64,000 nucleotides of DNA from Stigmatella aurantiaca (lineage in GTDB: Bacteria; Myxococcota; Myxococcia; Myxococcales; Myxococcaceae). Each line of letters opens with the position of its first letter. The first letter of the stretch is position 1. Where the stretch lies: assembly GCF_900109545.1 (NCBI RefSeq), contig NZ_FOAP01000011.1, forward strand, positions 62,001-126,000. Direction: 5' to 3'. A program made the translations under genes and the position numbers. Shown in pieces: positions 1 to 19,400 of the stretch. Under the pieces are notes generated by a model. That model was given only the letters and a program-made list of their open reading frames with translations. It made no database searches and was not told the origin of the DNA.

Positions 1-1229
1 ACCTGCAGCGGCAAGGAGCCAAGGTCGATGTTGGGATTGGTCCGCTGCAGGTGAAGGTGCGGGAAGATCTCGGCGTCGCGGACCATGAGCACCAGCTTGA
101 TGAGCCCGGCAATACCGGCCGCGGCCTCCAGGTGTCCCACGTTGGTCTTGGCCGAACTCACCACGACGCGATTGGCCGCCGCTTCCCGTTCGCGGAAGAC
201 CGCTCCCAGCGCCAAGAGCTCCTGAGGATCCCCCAGGGCCGTGCCCGTCCCGTGGACCTCGACACAGTCGATATCCCCAGGGCCGTATCCGCCCATCTTC
301 CACGCGCGCTGCACCACTTCCCGCTGCGCCAGCCCGTTGGGCGCGGTGAAACCCTGGCTCCGGCCATCGTGGTTCACCGCCGAGCCCGTGATGAGGGCAT
401 GGATGATATCGCGGTCCCGCCGCGCATCCGACAGCCGCTTGAGGACCACCATGCCGCTGCCCTCGCTCCGGCCATACCCATCGGCCCGGGCATCGAAGGT
501 CTTGCAGCGGCCATCCGGCGCCATCATGCCGGCCTGGGAGAACCCCATGAAGCCATAGGGAGCAATGAGCGCGTTCACCCCCCCTGCCAGGGCACAATCC
601 ACCTCCCGCGCGCGCAGGCTCTGGCAGGCATTGTGGACCGCCACCAGCGACCCGGAGCACGCCGTGTCGATGGCCTCGCAGGGGCCCTTGAGATCAAAGA
701 AGTACGACACCCTGCCCACGGCGGCGCTGTGGGACAGGCCGGTGTTGGTATAGCCATCCGGCGAGTGGATATCGGTCAGTTCCAGGTAGTCGAAGGTCGC
801 GATGCCCACGTACACGCCGGTCTGGCTTCCCGACAACACCGCGGGGGGCATGCCGGCCGATTCGAAGGCCTCCCACGCCAGTTCGAGCAGCAGGCGGTGC
901 TGGGGATCCATGGCCTCGACCTCGCGAGGCGTGAGGCGAAAGAACCCAGCGTCGAAACGATCAATGTCCTGGATGAAGCCACCATGCCGGGTGGAGATCG
1001 CGCCAGGAGTGCCCGCCACTGGGCTGTAATAGGCGTCGAGGTCAAAGCGCTCCGGGGGGATCTCTTTGCGGACCTCCATCCCATCGGAGAACAGCCGCCG
1101 GTAGGCCTCCAGGTGAGGCGCGTTCGGGAAGCGGCAGCTCATGCCGACGACGGCGATGGGCTCGGTGGCGTGGCGCTGCAGCTTGCGGGCAAAGCGGCTG
1201 GCGAGCGCGCTCTTTCGTCGGATGGTCAC
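1..1229 (-). CDS. Type I polyketide synthase, N-terminal ketosynthase (ORF10, 3' end cut by window edge)
   Basis: This PKS runs off the left edge; about 409 residues are present, nearly all one ketosynthase. I read the frame directly from the complement of 1-1229. It starts at a GTG (1229-1227) immediately after the TAG stop of ORF9, with a GGGGAGG Shine-Dalgarno six bases upstream; no ATG lies before the KS core. Residues 1-23 are a short basic linker and the KS begins near residue 24. All three catalytic residues are intact: C191 in TACSGS, H326 in HGTGTALGD and H366 in [12 protein letters not shown], so it should condense. The next extender, reductive domains and chain release are outside the window. 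It is cotranscribed and translationally coupled with ORF9. It was missed by ATG-based ORF calling. Confidence 0.88.
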   Translation of the reverse strand, partial: MTIRRKSALASRFARKLQRHATEPIAVVGMSCRFPNAPHLEAYRRLFSDGMEVRKEIPPERFDLDAYYSPVAGTPGAISTRHGGFIQDIDRFDAGFFRLTPREVEAMDPQHRLLLELAWEAFESAGMPPAVLSGSQTGVYVGIATFDYLELTDIHSPDGYTNTGLSHSAAVGRVSYFFDLKGPCEAIDTACSGSLVAVHNACQSLRAREVDCALAGGVNALIAPYGFMGFSQAGMMAPDGRCKTFDARADGYGRSEGSGMVVLKRLSDARRDRDIIHALITGSAVNHDGRSQGFTAPNGLAQREVVQRAWKMGGYGPGDIDCVEVHGTGTALGDPQELLALGAVFREREAAANRVVVSSAKTNVGHLEAAAGIAGLIKLVLMVRDAEIFPHLHLQRTNPNIDLGSLPLQ

Positions 1230-7898
<6,669 letters not shown>

Positions 7899-8009
7899 GG
7901 GCGGAGATGGCCACTTCGTCGTACGAGCGCCGGTAGGGCGCTTCTGGCCCGGTCATGGAGCCAGCGGCACCTGTGCAGCCAAAGCGACCCAGGTCATTCC
8001 ATACCTGCC

Positions 8010-8037
8010 TATATAGAATTTGTCGAGTAGCTTGCAA
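8010..8037 (-). promoter_or_regulatory. Candidate sigma-70-type promoter for ORF9-ORF10
   Basis: On the minus strand TTGCAA (8037-8032) and TATATA (8015-8010) are separated by 16 bases, about 110 bases before the ORF9 start. The surrounding DNA is locally AT-rich in a GC-rich genome. The site lies between the hairpin after tRNA-Gly and ORF9, so ORF9-ORF10 is likely transcribed separately from ORF1-ORF8. This is consensus matching by eye only. Confidence 0.45.
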
Positions 8038-8094
8038 AAACCGATTTTCTCTATCTACGCGTCTCAGCAGACCAATCTCAGACCTGAAACGTCA

Positions 8095-8128
8095 GCGGCC
8101 GGAACCCTCTTTGAAGGATTCCGGCCGC
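8095..8128 (-). terminator. Hairpin downstream of the left tRNA-Gly, possible terminator
   Basis: The 10-base arms 8095-8104 (gcggccggaa) and 8119-8128 (ttccggccgc) are perfectly complementary, and three further pairs extend inward with one mismatch. It lies 16 bases after the tRNA 3' end on the minus strand. No clear U-tract follows, so it may be a processing or Rho-dependent structure rather than a classical terminator. Confidence 0.4.
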
Positions 8129-8143
8129 GTAGACTTCTTGAAT

Positions 8144-8218
8144 TGGAGCGGGAAAAGGGATTTGAACCCTCGACCCTCGCCTTGGCAAGGCGATGCTCTA
8201 CCGCTGAGCTATTCCCGC
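8144..8218 (-). tRNA. tRNA-Gly (GCC), left copy
   Basis: The complement folds as a complete tRNA: acceptor GCGGGAA pairing with TTCCCGC, discriminator T, encoded CCA, and T-loop GGTTCAAATCC. The anticodon arm is TCGCC/GGCGA around the loop TTGCCAA, giving anticodon GCC. All 75 bases are identical to the tRNA at 57507-57581. It lies 95 bases after the stop of ORF8 and has its own promoter candidate at 8254-8282. Together with the right copy it brackets the ORF1-ORF8 operon. Confidence 0.97.
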
Positions 8219-8219
8219 A
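8144..8219 (-). repeat. 76-bp direct repeat (tRNA-Gly), left copy; possible att site
   Basis: This stretch is identical in sequence and orientation to 57507-57582. Identity stops within one base of the tRNA boundaries on both sides. That fits two conserved gene copies as well as an integration duplication. The distance between copies is 49,363 bases and the DNA between them is essentially only the ORF1-ORF8 operon. Confidence 0.9.
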
Positions 8220-8253
8220 CACCCTGCTCGCGCAGATGTCGCGAGCGGATGCG

Positions 8254-8282
8254 CGTATACCGGCGCACTCCGCTTGGGTCAA
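8254..8282 (-). promoter_or_regulatory. Promoter of the left tRNA-Gly
   Basis: TTGACC (8282-8277) and TATACG (8259-8254) are spaced by exactly 17 bases on the minus strand, about 35 bases before the tRNA 5' end. The right tRNA copy has the same architecture (TTGACG, 17 bases, TATACC), which supports both as real promoters. Confidence 0.65.
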
Positions 8283-8313
8283 GCTGCTTCTCGGGGACCG
8301 CTGCCCACGCGTC

Positions 8314-11300
8314 CTACGTCGCGGCTGAGGCCTCCAGGCTCCGGTGGATGTAGCGAGCAATGGCGGCGGTGTTCGGGTGCTCCATGGGCAAGGTGACGGG
8401 GAGTGGGAGGCCCGTCTCGGCGCGCAGCGCATTCACCAGGTCCACCGCGAGCAGAGAGTCCAGCCCAAGCTCGTCCAGTCTCCGCGTGGGCGAAACAGGG
8501 ATGGCATCGTCCAGCAAGAGCACGGTGCGGACGATTCGGCTCACGTGGTCCAGCACGAACTCCTCGTGCCGCGCCGCAGCGACTTGGCGAAGCGCGCTCA
8601 CGAGCGGAGGCTCCGTGCTCACGGACGCCACAGGGCTTTGCACCTGCGGCGCCGGCGCCGGGGCCGGCTTCGCCAATCCGCCCCGCGTCAGGTCCTCCAG
8701 CAAGAGCCCCCTCACCGCGTTCCCGTCCTCATAGCAGGACCAGTCCGCGGACATGCCGAGCGCCCACGCGCGGCCGCTGCCCATCAGCCGTCCGAGGACA
8801 TTGACACCAAGTTCGGGGGCCATGGCCTGAAGCCAGTGCTTGCGCGTCGCAGAGGCGGCCGAGGCCATACCCACCTGCCAGGTCCCCCAGCTCACCGTGA
8901 GCGCTGGGAGCCCCCGCGCACGCTGGGTTGCGGCGAATGCGTCGAGGAAAGCATTCGCCGCGGCATACGCACCCTGCCCCGCATTGCCAAGCAGCGCCGC
9001 GATGGACGAGAAGCTCACGAAGAAGTCCAACGGCCGCTGCCGCGTGAGCGCATCGAGATGGACCGCGCCGGCCACCTTGGGGGCCAACACCCGCTCGAAT
9101 GCGGAAGGGTCCTGGTTCACCAACAACGCGTCCTCCAACACGCCCGCAGCGTGCACCACGCCCCGGAGCGGCGGCAGCTGCGCCTCCATCCGGGACAACA
9201 GCGCCTGCACCTCTTCGCGGCGAGCCACGTCGACGCGCTCCAGCACGACGCGGACGCCACGCGCCGCAAGCTCCTGCTCGAGCGCGAGCACTTCCCGGCT
9301 GCCGTCACTCCGCCCCGCGAGGACCAGACAGCGTGCGCCCTGGTCCGCCATCCACCTGGCAACGGCCCGCCCCAGCGCGCCTGCGCCTCCCGTCAGCAGG
9401 TAGCTCGCATCGCGCCGGAACGTCACCGGCTCTCCGTGCCCCGCAGCTGCGCGCACGAGCCGCGGCGTATGCCAGCCCCCACCGCGGAGCGCGGCACCTT
9501 GCGGCCAACTGCCTCCGAGCACCGCTTGGTACAGCCGCTCGGCGTCCGCTGGGGTGCCTGGAGCCTCCAGGTCCAACATCCCGCCCCACAGTGACGCGAG
9601 TTCATCCGCCACGACGCGGCCCAATCCCCACAACGCCGCCTGCGCGGGCGTGGGCAACTCACCAGCATGGACAGCCTGTGCCCCTCGCGTCACGACGTGC
9701 ACGCGGGCGCTCGCGTTGGCTTTGGCGAGCGCCTGCACCAGCGCTACCACCGGCCAGGAGACGCGGCTCGCCTCATCACCGAGCGCTCCGCCCTTCTCCC
9801 GGCTGTCCAGCGCCCACAGATGCACCACACGCGTCAGCGGCGGCCCCCCGGCCCCACGAAGCGCCTCGAGCAGGCGAGCGTAATCCGCAGCCTCACCGGG
9901 GCGGACCCGGAAGCCGCCGGGTCCTTCGCTGAACGCATCGCCCGGGCGGACCCTGACGACCGAGGCAGACGGCGTGCTGCAGATATGCGCCGCAAGCGTG
10001 TCCGCCACGCCCCCCTCATCCGCGAATAACAACCAAGAGCACGCTGTGGCCTCGACCTGCTGCGGAGGGGAGGCAGGGCTCCAGCTCACTTCGTACACGG
10101 ACTCGCCGGCGCGCGTCCGCAGCGAGGAAGGCAGCTGCTCACGCGCCATCCACTCAAGGCGGACCCCCCTCGCCTCCAGCCGGGTCTGGCCCTGCCCATC
10201 CGTGAGCCACACATCCACAGTAGCGTCAGCCACCCGTCGCACGGTGCACGTCAGCAGCTCACCCGGCACTGCCACCTTGCCGAAAACCAGTCTTGCAATC
10301 TCACCTGGGAAAAACGCCCGATCCTCGGCGGGGGCGTTCACGAATGCGGCGGCCAACAATGACGTCTCAAGGAGAAGCGGGTCCCACCCCGTCCCGTCAC
10401 CCCCAGCGCGCAGCTGCGCCACCGCCTCACGCCCGTTCGACCACACGGACTCAAGCCGCCGGCCGGGCTCGTGCCCCCACGTCCGAAGCTGTGCGGACAC
10501 TTGCTCGGTGCCGAGCCGTGCCCCTTCATTCCCATCCGTCGCGATGGCCGGTGCCAGCCCAGGGGCGCCTCGAGGGAATGACAGCGTCCCTGAAGCCTGC
10601 CGCGTCCACGCGGGCGGCATGTCACCGCCGGGCGTGCGCGCGCTCGCAATTTCGAACGCATAGCCGTCCTTCGCCGGCGTGAGCAGCAGCTGGCTCTGGA
10701 GTTCACCGGGCGGGTCCGTCACCGCAAACGGAGCCTGGAGCCGGACGCGCTGCAGCTCAACACGTTCGCTGCCCGTCACCTGCGCCGCGGCCAGGTGCAC
10801 GCGCACCAACTGAGCTGCAGAGGGGAGCGCAGGCCCGCCATCGAACCGGTGCTCCTTCGCGAAGGGGATCCCGGCCCCCTTCCAGCTCGCCTCGAAGCAG
10901 ACGACGTCCCCCGCGAGCTCACGCCGTGTGCCGAGGAGTCCCGTGCCGGGAGCGCTTTGGCGGTGAGGCCCCTGCGCCGCCGCTGCCTCCTCCAACCAGT
11001 AGCGCTCCTTGGCGAACGGGTAGGTAGGCAGCGGGATGCGTGGGCCACGCTCACCCCGATGGAGGCCAGAGAGTTCTACCTGCACGCCTCGCGCAACGAG
11101 TTCTCCGAGGCCCTCCAGTATCCCTCGTGCTTCCTCTCGCTCTGGTTTCAGTGACGCGACCCACGTCACCGCCTCCGCAGTGGGTAGGCACTTGCGTCCC
11201 AGGCCGATCAGCGCCGGTTGCCTCCCCAGCTCCACGAATGTATCGAACCCGGCCCCGCGCAACGCCTCAAGCGCCTGCTGGAAACGCACCGGCTCGCCCG

Positions 11301-13470
11301 CTTGACGGCGCCAATAGTCAGCATGTGCCACCACTCCGGGCGCCGCCACCGCGCCAGTCACGGTCGATGCGAACACGCAGCGCGGTGGGCTGAAGCGCAC
11401 CTGCGCGGCCGCCTCGCCCGCCTCGGGAAGCGCCTGCAGCAGCCGCCCGCGTTCGGCCGCGAGCCTCAGCGCGTCCTCAAGGCTCAGCACGCCCGAGACA
11501 CACGCGGCGGCGAGCTCGCCAGCTCCGTACCCGAGCACTCCCTCTGGACGCACGCCAAAGGACGCCCACAGCTCGGCCAGCGCATACTGCATGATGAACA
11601 GCGCTGGCTGAGCGATGGAAGCATGTTCGAGCGCGCCCCGGCCGATCAGCGCCTGCGTCACGCTGGCCCCAAGCGCCGGCCCGAGCAGCTGCGCGCAGCG
11701 CTCCACGGCCGCGCGGTACACGGGTTCGGTCTCATCGAGTGTCCGTCCCGCAGCGGTGAGCGGCGCGAGCTCGCCCGTGAATAGGAATGCCACCCGCGGC
11801 CGCTGCGACGCGGACGCCTCACCAGCCACAACCGTGCGCGAGGGCTTTCCCTCCGCGAACGCGCTGAGCGCCTCCTGGGCCTCTTCCCGGCCCTCCGCCA
11901 CCACCGCCAAGCGGTGCGAGAGCAGCGAGCGCCCCAGGTGCGTGGACCGCGCGACGTCCGCCAGCGCCGCTCCCCCCGGAGCCCCGAGCAGCGCGGCGTA
12001 CTGGCGCGCGAGCTCCCGGAGTGACGCGGACGACTTCGCCGAGAGGGTCAGCAGATGCGCCCGCCGGCCCACCGACACCGGGCGCTGCTCGCGCACGGGC
12101 GCCTCCTCCATCACGACGTGCGCGTTGGTGCCAGACAGACCGAAGGAGCTCACGCCCGCGATCCGCGGCACGCCCGCGCGCTTCCACGGCTGCACTGACG
12201 CCGGGATGCTGAACGGCGACCCCGACAGTTGGATGCGCGGGTTCAGCTCGGTGAGGTGCAGGTGCGGCGGGATGGCCTCGTGCTGCAGCGACAGCGCCAC
12301 CTTGATGATGCCGGCGATTCCTGCCGCGGCCTCCAGGTGCCCCAGGTTGGTCTTCACGGATCCGAGCCCGCACGTCGAGCCGTCCTTCCGGCTCGCGAAC
12401 AGCTCTTTGAGCGCATCCACTTCGATGGGGTCCCCGAGCGGCGTCCCCGTCCCGTGTGCCTCGATGTAGCCCACCTGCTCCGGCCTCACCCCCGCGTTCC
12501 CGAGCGCCTCGGTAATCACCGCCTTCTGTGCCTGCGCGTTCGGCGCCGCGAGCCCCGTGCTGCGCCCGTCGTGGTTGACGGCAGAGCCGCGAATCACCGC
12601 GAAGATGCGATCCTCGGCCGCAAGTGCATCTGGCAGCCGCTTGAGGACGACGACGCCGCAGCCCTCGCCACGCGCGAACCCGTTTGCGCGGATGTCGAAC
12701 GACTTGCAACGGCCATCCGGCGACAGGGCGCCCAGGCGCGACAACATGACCATGCTCTCGGGCGCCAGGAGCAGATTCACGCCCGCTGCGAGCGCCACAT
12801 CGGACTCACCGCCACGCAGGCTCTGGCATGCCAGGTGGAGCGCAACGAGTGAGGACGAGCACGCGGTGTCCACCGTGAGGCTGGGACCGTGCAACCCGAG
12901 GAAGTGCGACAGGCGGCCCGCGAGCACGCTCGACATCCCGCCCGTCACCGAGTGGGCATCGAAGCGCTCCAGACCCCGGCGCTGCGCTAGGATCTCGTAG
13001 TCATGGAGGCAGCTGCCGACGAACACGCCCACCGCGCGCCCCTTGAGCCCATCCGGTGGCAGGCCCGCGCTCTCCAAGGCCTCCCAGCCCACCTGGAGCA
13101 GCAGCCGTTGCTGCGGGTCCATCGACTGCGCCTCGCGCCCGGAGATTTCGAAGAATGGCGCGTCGAACCGGTCCACCTCGTCGAGGAACGTGCCGTAGCG
13201 GGTGACCATCTTCCCGGGCGCCTGGGGATCCGGATCGTAATAGTCATCCACGTTCCAGCGCTCTCGCGGGACTTCGCGAACAGCGTCGGTCCCCGCGCGC
13301 AGGAACTCCCAGAAGCGCTCGGGGTTGTCGGCACCGCCCGGGAAGCGACAGCCGATGCCAACAATGGCGACGGGGCTCGGAGCCTTTCCCACCATCGCTG
13401 CGAGCGCGGCGCGGTCCTCGGGTGTCAGCTCCGCCAGGATCTCCGAGATGGCCTGAAGCGCTTCATTCAT
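8314..13470 (-). CDS. Type I PKS module with degenerate AT: KS-AT0-DH0-KR-ACP (ORF8)
   Basis: This 1718-aa module follows ORF7. Residues 1-33 are a helical docking segment. The KS (about 34-465) is intact: [28 protein letters not shown]. The AT-like region (about 560-770) has GYGAG instead of GHSxG, with glycine 649 in place of the nucleophilic serine. It also lacks about 75-80 residues of the small subdomain, including the HAFH/YASH region. A DH-like region (about 815-1090) keeps HxxxGxxxxP ([11 protein letters not shown]), but the second motif is [11 protein letters not shown] where HPxxxDxxxQ is expected, so dehydration is doubtful. The KR (about 1350-1540; GGAGALG, VLED, catalytic S/Y/N) looks active, and the ACP serine is near 1671. 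Any extender must come from a trans AT. The start codon overlaps the ORF7 stop by ATGA. The C-terminus ends shortly after the ACP with no obvious docking helix. Confidence 0.93.
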   Translation of the reverse strand: MNEALQAISEILAELTPEDRAALAAMVGKAPSPVAIVGIGCRFPGGADNPERFWEFLRAGTDAVREVPRERWNVDDYYDPDPQAPGKMVTRYGTFLDEVDRFDAPFFEISGREAQSMDPQQRLLLQVGWEALESAGLPPDGLKGRAVGVFVGSCLHDYEILAQRRGLERFDAHSVTGGMSSVLAGRLSHFLGLHGPSLTVDTACSSSLVALHLACQSLRGGESDVALAAGVNLLLAPESMVMLSRLGALSPDGRCKSFDIRANGFARGEGCGVVVLKRLPDALAAEDRIFAVIRGSAVNHDGRSTGLAAPNAQAQKAVITEALGNAGVRPEQVGYIEAHGTGTPLGDPIEVDALKELFASRKDGSTCGLGSVKTNLGHLEAAAGIAGIIKVALSLQHEAIPPHLHLTELNPRIQLSGSPFSIPASVQPWKRAGVPRIAGVSSFGLSGTNAHVVMEEAPVREQRPVSVGRRAHLLTLSAKSSASLRELARQYAALLGAPGGAALADVARSTHLGRSLLSHRLAVVAEGREEAQEALSAFAEGKPSRTVVAGEASASQRPRVAFLFTGELAPLTAAGRTLDETEPVYRAAVERCAQLLGPALGASVTQALIGRGALEHASIAQPALFIMQYALAELWASFGVRPEGVLGYGAGELAAACVSGVLSLEDALRLAAERGRLLQALPEAGEAAAQVRFSPPRCVFASTVTGAVAAPGVVAHADYWRRQAGEPVRFQQALEALRGAGFDTFVELGRQPALIGLGRKCLPTAEAVTWVASLKPEREEARGILEGLGELVARGVQVELSGLHRGERGPRIPLPTYPFAKERYWLEEAAAAQGPHRQSAPGTGLLGTRRELAGDVVCFEASWKGAGIPFAKEHRFDGGPALPSAAQLVRVHLAAAQVTGSERVELQRVRLQAPFAVTDPPGELQSQLLLTPAKDGYAFEIASARTPGGDMPPAWTRQASGTLSFPRGAPGLAPAIATDGNEGARLGTEQVSAQLRTWGHEPGRRLESVWSNGREAVAQLRAGGDGTGWDPLLLETSLLAAAFVNAPAEDRAFFPGEIARLVFGKVAVPGELLTCTVRRVADATVDVWLTDGQGQTRLEARGVRLEWMAREQLPSSLRTRAGESVYEVSWSPASPPQQVEATACSWLLFADEGGVADTLAAHICSTPSASVVRVRPGDAFSEGPGGFRVRPGEAADYARLLEALRGAGGPPLTRVVHLWALDSREKGGALGDEASRVSWPVVALVQALAKANASARVHVVTRGAQAVHAGELPTPAQAALWGLGRVVADELASLWGGMLDLEAPGTPADAERLYQAVLGGSWPQGAALRGGGWHTPRLVRAAAGHGEPVTFRRDASYLLTGGAGALGRAVARWMADQGARCLVLAGRSDGSREVLALEQELAARGVRVVLERVDVARREEVQALLSRMEAQLPPLRGVVHAAGVLEDALLVNQDPSAFERVLAPKVAGAVHLDALTRQRPLDFFVSFSSIAALLGNAGQGAYAAANAFLDAFAATQRARGLPALTVSWGTWQVGMASAASATRKHWLQAMAPELGVNVLGRLMGSGRAWALGMSADWSCYEDGNAVRGLLLEDLTRGGLAKPAPAPAPQVQSPVASVSTEPPLVSALRQVAAARHEEFVLDHVSRIVRTVLLLDDAIPVSPTRRLDELGLDSLLAVDLVNALRAETGLPLPVTLPMEHPNTAAIARYIHRSLEASAAT

Positions 13471-16400
13471 TGCGACCCACCCTCCGTGGGGGTTTTCTTC
13501 TTGAGCTTGCGAAGCGCCGACAGGATGCGCGCGGCCCCCTCTTCGGAGACCTGCGCCGCCGGAGCTTCGGCCGTGACGCTGTTCGTGCCCGTGGGCAAGG
13601 CGGCCTCCGCAGGCAGCCCCGCAGCCGGCGGGGGTTCGCTCTCGAGCTTGACCTCGAGCAGCGCCGCCAGGCGGACCGCGAGCGCGGAGACATTCGGGTA
13701 TTGCCAGACGATGGCCGTGCTGAGGCCCACGCCCAGCCCGCCCTCGAGCCGGTTGCGGAACTCAATGGCCATGAGTGAGTCCACGCCAAGGTTCTTGAAC
13801 GGCGCGGACGGCTCGATGCGCGACGGCGCGCAACGCAACACGCGCCCGAGCTGCTCCTGCAGGTAGTTCTCCAGCACCCGCGAGCGGTCCCCCGGCGGAT
13901 GCGCGAGCAGCTGCTCCCGCCACGTGCCGCCCTGCGCGGAGGCGCCCTGGGCCTCCTCAAGCAACGCTGACAGGAGCGGCGAACGTGCGGAGGACAGGTG
14001 CGACTCCCGCCACTGGCGCACATTGAGCCGCATGGCGCTCACCTGCACCGCGGCTTCCGTCAGCAGCCGCGTGAAGACCTCCGCCCCCTGCTGCGGCGTG
14101 AAGCTCTCGATGCCGCTCATGGCGAGGCGCTCGCCCCGGTTGGACTGAGCTGCGGCGAGCCCCACCTCCGCCCATGGGCCATAGTTGATGCTCAGGCCCG
14201 GCAAGCCGAGCGAGCGCCGGTGGTGCGCGAGCGCATCAAGGAACGCGTTCGCGGCGCAGTAGTTGCCCTGGCCCGGCGAGCCGAGCACCGACGCCACCGA
14301 CGAGCACAGGACGAAGCAGCCGAGGTCATCTCCTCGTGTGAGAACGTGCAGGTTCCAGGCGCCGAGAATCTTCGGCGCTGCGACCCGGCGCATCTGCTCG
14401 GGGGTGAGCCGCAGCAGGGTCGCGTCGTCGAGGACAGCCGCCGCGTGGATGACGCCCTGGAGCGGAGGCAAGCGCCGCCGGAGGTCCGTAAGGACGGCCG
14501 CCAGAGCACCCGCGTCGGCCACATCCGCGCGTGCGAATTCCACCCTCGCCCCTGAGGCGCGGAGTTCCTCCGCTACACGGAGCGCTTCAGCGGGCGGCTC
14601 GCTGCGCCCGAGGAGCACCAGGCTCCTCGCGCCGCGTGAGACAAGGGATCGTGCCAGCTGGAGCCCCACGCCGCCCGCGCCACCGGTCAACAGGTATGTG
14701 CCGTCGGGCCGGATGGCCGCCCCGGACGCAGCCGCAGGCAGCAGCGTCGAAGGGGCGCTCTCGCGGCTGAACGACAGCACCAGCTTCCCAACGTGCTCGC
14801 CCTGTGCCATCGCGCGCATCGCTTCGGCCACGCGCGAGACGGGCAGGACTTTGACGGGCGGCAGACGGAAGGCGCCGGAAGCGAAGCGTTCCAGGATCTC
14901 CGCCAGCAGCCGCTGGACGAGCGCGGGGCGGGCACGGCTCATCGAGCGGAGGTCCACCAGCGTGAAGCTCAGCTGACGCAGGAACGGCTTGAGCCCCAAG
15001 GGCTGGTCCTGGACGTAGTCGCGCTTGCCGATCTCCACGAAGCGGCCGTACTCGCGCAGCACGCCGAGGCTCGCGGGGATGAACTCGCCCGAAAGCGAGT
15101 TGAGTACCACGTCCACGCCCTCGCTTCCCGTGCGCGCCCGCACTTCGTCCGCGAACGCCAGCGAGCGGGAGTCCATCACGTGCTGGATGCCCATGGAGCG
15201 CAGGAGCGCCCGCTTGTCCTCGGTGCCCGCCGTCGCGAAGATTTCCGCGCCTGCGAGCTGGGCGACCTGGACGGCTGCGAGCCCCACCCCGCCCGCCGCA
15301 GCATGGATGAGAACCCTCTCGCCCGCGCGCAAACGTGCCACGTGCTCGAGCGCGTACCAAGCGGTCAGGAAGGCGACCGGGATGGCGGCCGCGTCCTCCA
15401 CGAGCATCCCACTCGGGAGTGGCGCGACGAGCTGGCTGGACGTCGTGACGAACGAGTCGAACGCGCGCGGGGCAATGCCGACAACAGCCTGGCCTACCTC
15501 AAGGCCGCTTACGCCCTTGCCGACAGCACTGATGCGTCCCGCGCACTCGAAGCCCAACGGGGGCCCTCCCGAGGTCTGCCCGGTGTCCTCCATCATCCCG
15601 AGCGCGAACAGGACGTCGAGGAAGTTGAGTCCCGCAGCGCCGACCTCAATCTCCACCTGGCCCTCGCCCGGGGGCTTGCGCCCAGACGCACGGAAGGCCA
15701 CCTCGTCGAGCACCCCAGGCCGGACCGTCTCGACACGGAACGGCATCTCCGCAGACCGCGCGACAGGCCTGGGCGGCGCCGCTGAGACGGCCCGCTTCAA
15801 GCGCGCCACGTACCTCGCGTGACCACGAAGGACGAGCTGGTCCTCGCGACCGTCTCCGTCCAGGAGTTCCCGCTCAAGCGCATCCAGCTCCGGTCCGGAC
15901 GGCCTGGCGGACAGGTCCAGGCAGGAGGTCCTCAACTCCGGGAGCTCATGCCCGATGGTGCGAGCCAGCCCCCACAGCGGAGCCTGCGCGACGGCGAGTC
16001 CCGGGGAGGTGTCCAGCGGATGCACGCCTGCGGTCAGGAGCCACAGCTTCGGGGGATCCCTGCGTCCCGCGCGTGCGAGCGCCTGCACCAGCCGGAGCGC
16101 ACTCTGCGTCCCCAACTGCTGCGCCTCCTCGAGCGATGCCGCACCGAGGTCCTCGGTACCCGCAGCATCCAACGACCAGGCGTGGACCACTCCGGCCAGC
16201 GGAGGCGCCGACGCGAGCGCCTCCTTCACCAGGCGCTCCAGCCCTTCCGCGCCGGAGGCTTCGAACTCGCTGCGGCCGTGCTCCGGCACGGACGTCCGTG
16301 CGCTCCGGAAGGCGAGAAGACACTTCTGGCCGCGCGCCTCAAGCCGCTGCGCGAGCGCCTCCGCCATCCCGCCCTGGTCCGCAAGAATGAGCCAGGTCTG

Positions 16401-19400
16401 CGCTTGGACCTCCACGCGGGCCGTGCTGGCTGGCTGCGCGTCCCACTCCACGGCATAGAGCGTGTCGCCGAGCGCATCACGCTTCTGGCCCGGCAGATAG
16501 CGGATGAGAAGCCCTTCAACTTCCAGGAGGCGCTCGCCCGTCAGCCGGTACGCGAAGACGTCCACGCGCATCCCATGCGTGTCGCTCGCGCGGCACACCG
16601 CGTGGCAGAGGACCTCTCCTTCGAGCGCTGCGCTGCGCTCCAGCCGCGAGATTCCGGCCGGCAAGGCGCGCATTCCCTCCGCCGGCTTCGCGAGCCCACC
16701 GGCGACCTGGAGGAGCGCATCCAGGAGCGCCGGATGCATGTGGTAGAGCCCTTCTGCCGCAGCGGCTGCTTCCGGCAGGCGGACGCGCGCGAGCGCCTCG
16801 CGCTCTCCGCGCCACAGCTCGAGCACGCCCTGGAACGCAGGCCCGTACTCGAGCCCCAGCCGCGCCAGTGTCTCGTAGTGTGCCCCAGCCGCAATGGGCT
16901 CGCGGCAGCGGCTGCGGAGCGCATCGAGCGTGCTCACGGCCGGAGACGCCGGCGTGCCGCGGGCCTTCAGCACGCCGCGCGCGTGACGCGTCCAGGCCTC
17001 CGTTTGCAACGCCCTGGCAAAGACTTCGAACTCGAAGCGGCCCTCGCCCACAGGGCCCACCACCACCTGCGTGGACACCGGCGCATCGGACAACGTGAGC
17101 ACCTGCTCGAAGCGCACGTCCGCGAGCTCGCCGGGCGCCCCGAGAATCTGCTCCGCCGCAGCGAGCGCCATCTCGGCGTAGCCCGCACCCGGGAACACCA
17201 CACTGCCATCGACGCGATGGTCCGCGAGGAACGGCAGACGGGCCAGGCTCAGCTCCGCCGCGAAGTAATGACGGCGGCCGACTGCCTCAAGGTGGCGCCC
17301 AAGCAACGGATGGCCCCCTGCTTCCACACCTGCGCGCGCGGACGCATCCTCGGCCTCGAGCCAGAAACGCTCGCGCTGCCACGGGTACGCGGGAAGGTCA
17401 GCCAGGGAGGCGCCCTCCGGGCCGAGGTGCTCAAACGCTATGGGCTGGCCGGCGGCGTAGAGTCCGCCAAGCGTGGCCAGCATCGCCGTGCGCTCGTCCT
17501 CGTCGCGCTTCGCCGTGGAGAACGCCAGAGCGTGCTGGCCCAGCGAGCCGAGCCCCTCCTCGAGCGCGGGTGCGAGCACCGGATGCGGGCTCACCTCGAC
17601 GAACGCGCCGTGCCCCTCCTGAACCAAGCGTTGGACGGCATCCCAGAAGGCCACTGGCTGGCGCAGGTTGCGCGTCCAGTATTCCGCGTTGAGTTCGTCG
17701 CCGCGCACATACTCGCCCGTCACGGTGGACAGCATCGGCACCTGGGCCTGCATCGGCTGAAGGCCGCGAAGGCTCGCAAGCAGCGCGGGCGTGAGCGGCT
17801 CCATCTGAGGACTGTGTGACGCGTACGTCACCTTCACCCGGCGGCAGAAGATGCCCTCCGCCTCAAGGCGCTCAAGCAGCGCCTCCAGCGCCACCACATC
17901 GCCCGAGACGACGCTCGACCTCGGCCCGTTCTGGGCTGCGACCGCGAGGAGTGACTCCTGGCCCTTCAGCCGCTGGCCGAGCTGCTCTCGCGACAGCTCG
18001 ACCAACGCCATACCGCCCTGGCCCTCGACGGTTGCGACCGCCGCGCTGCGCAGGCAGATGACGCTCGCCGCGTCCTCGAGCGAAAGCGCGCCCGCTACGT
18101 GCGCGGCGGCGACCTCACCCATGCTGTGGCCCACCACTACATCCGGCGTCAGGCCCCACGCGCGCCACTGCGCCGCCAGGGACACCTGCATCGCGAAGAG
18201 CAGCGGCTGCACCACCTCGACGCGCTCCAACAGCACAGGCAACCCTTCGGACGCAAGCACCTCAAGGAGATCCCATCCCACGTGCGGCCTGAGTGCCTCG
18301 GCGCAACGCGAGAGCGCGTCGCGGAAGGGGGCCTCCGCCATCAACCGGCGCCCCATCCCAATCCACTGGCTTCCCTGCCCCGGGAACACGAACACGCGCC
18401 TACGTCCCGCGAGAGCGCCGTCTCCACGCGTGCATCCCGGGCGCAACTCGCCTCGCGCAAGCGCCTCGAGACGTTCACTCAGTTCCTCCGCGTTCGTGCC
18501 AACGGCCGCGACGCGGTGCGTGTGGTGACTGCGCCGCCTCCCCGCCGTAGCGCAGATGTCCTGAAGCCTCGTGCGGTCCGCGCCCGAGACGTGGCGTGCG
18601 AACGCGAGCGCCTGTTCGCGCAGCGCCGCCTCGCTCTTCGCGGAGAGCGGCAGCAGGAGCGCACCGTCGTGGACCCCGGCATTCGCCGCGTGCGTTTGCG
18701 ACGGCGGCTCCTCGATCAGCACGTGTGCGTTCGTGCCGCTCAAGCCGAACGAGCTCACCCCCGCGACTCTCGGCTGCGTCCCCTGTCGCCATGCACGCGG
18801 CGCGGAGGCAATGGCGAACGGAGTGCCCTCCAGCGTCATGCGCGGGTTGAGCGCCTCGAAGTGCAGCTGCTTCGGAATCGCTTCGTGCTGCAGCGCGAGC
18901 ACCGCCTTGATGAGTCCTGCCATTCCCGCTGCGGCTTCAAGGTGCCCGACGTTCGTCTTCACCGAGCCGATGAAACAGACCGAGCCATCGCTCCGTGCTC
19001 CTCCGAACACGTTGGCAAGGGCCTCGAACTCGATGGGGTCGCCGAGCGACGTGCCGGTTCCGTGAGCCTCCACGTACCCCACCTGCTCTGGCTTCACGCC
19101 CGCAGCCTCCAATGCCGTACGCAGGAGGGACTCCTGGGCGCGCCCGTTCGGCGCCGTGAGTCCACTGGACTGCCCGTCCTGGTTCACCGCCGAGCCCTTC
19201 ACCACCGCCCAGATGCGGTCCCCGTCGCGCACGGCATCCGAGAGCCGTTTGAGGACCACCACACCGCACCCCTCACCGCGCACGAAGCCGTTCGCGCGCG
19301 CGTCGAACGCGCGGCAGCGGCCGTCCGGCGACAGCGCCTGCGTGCGCGCAACCACCTCCATTGATAACGGCGACAGGATGAGGTTCACGCCTCCCGCGAG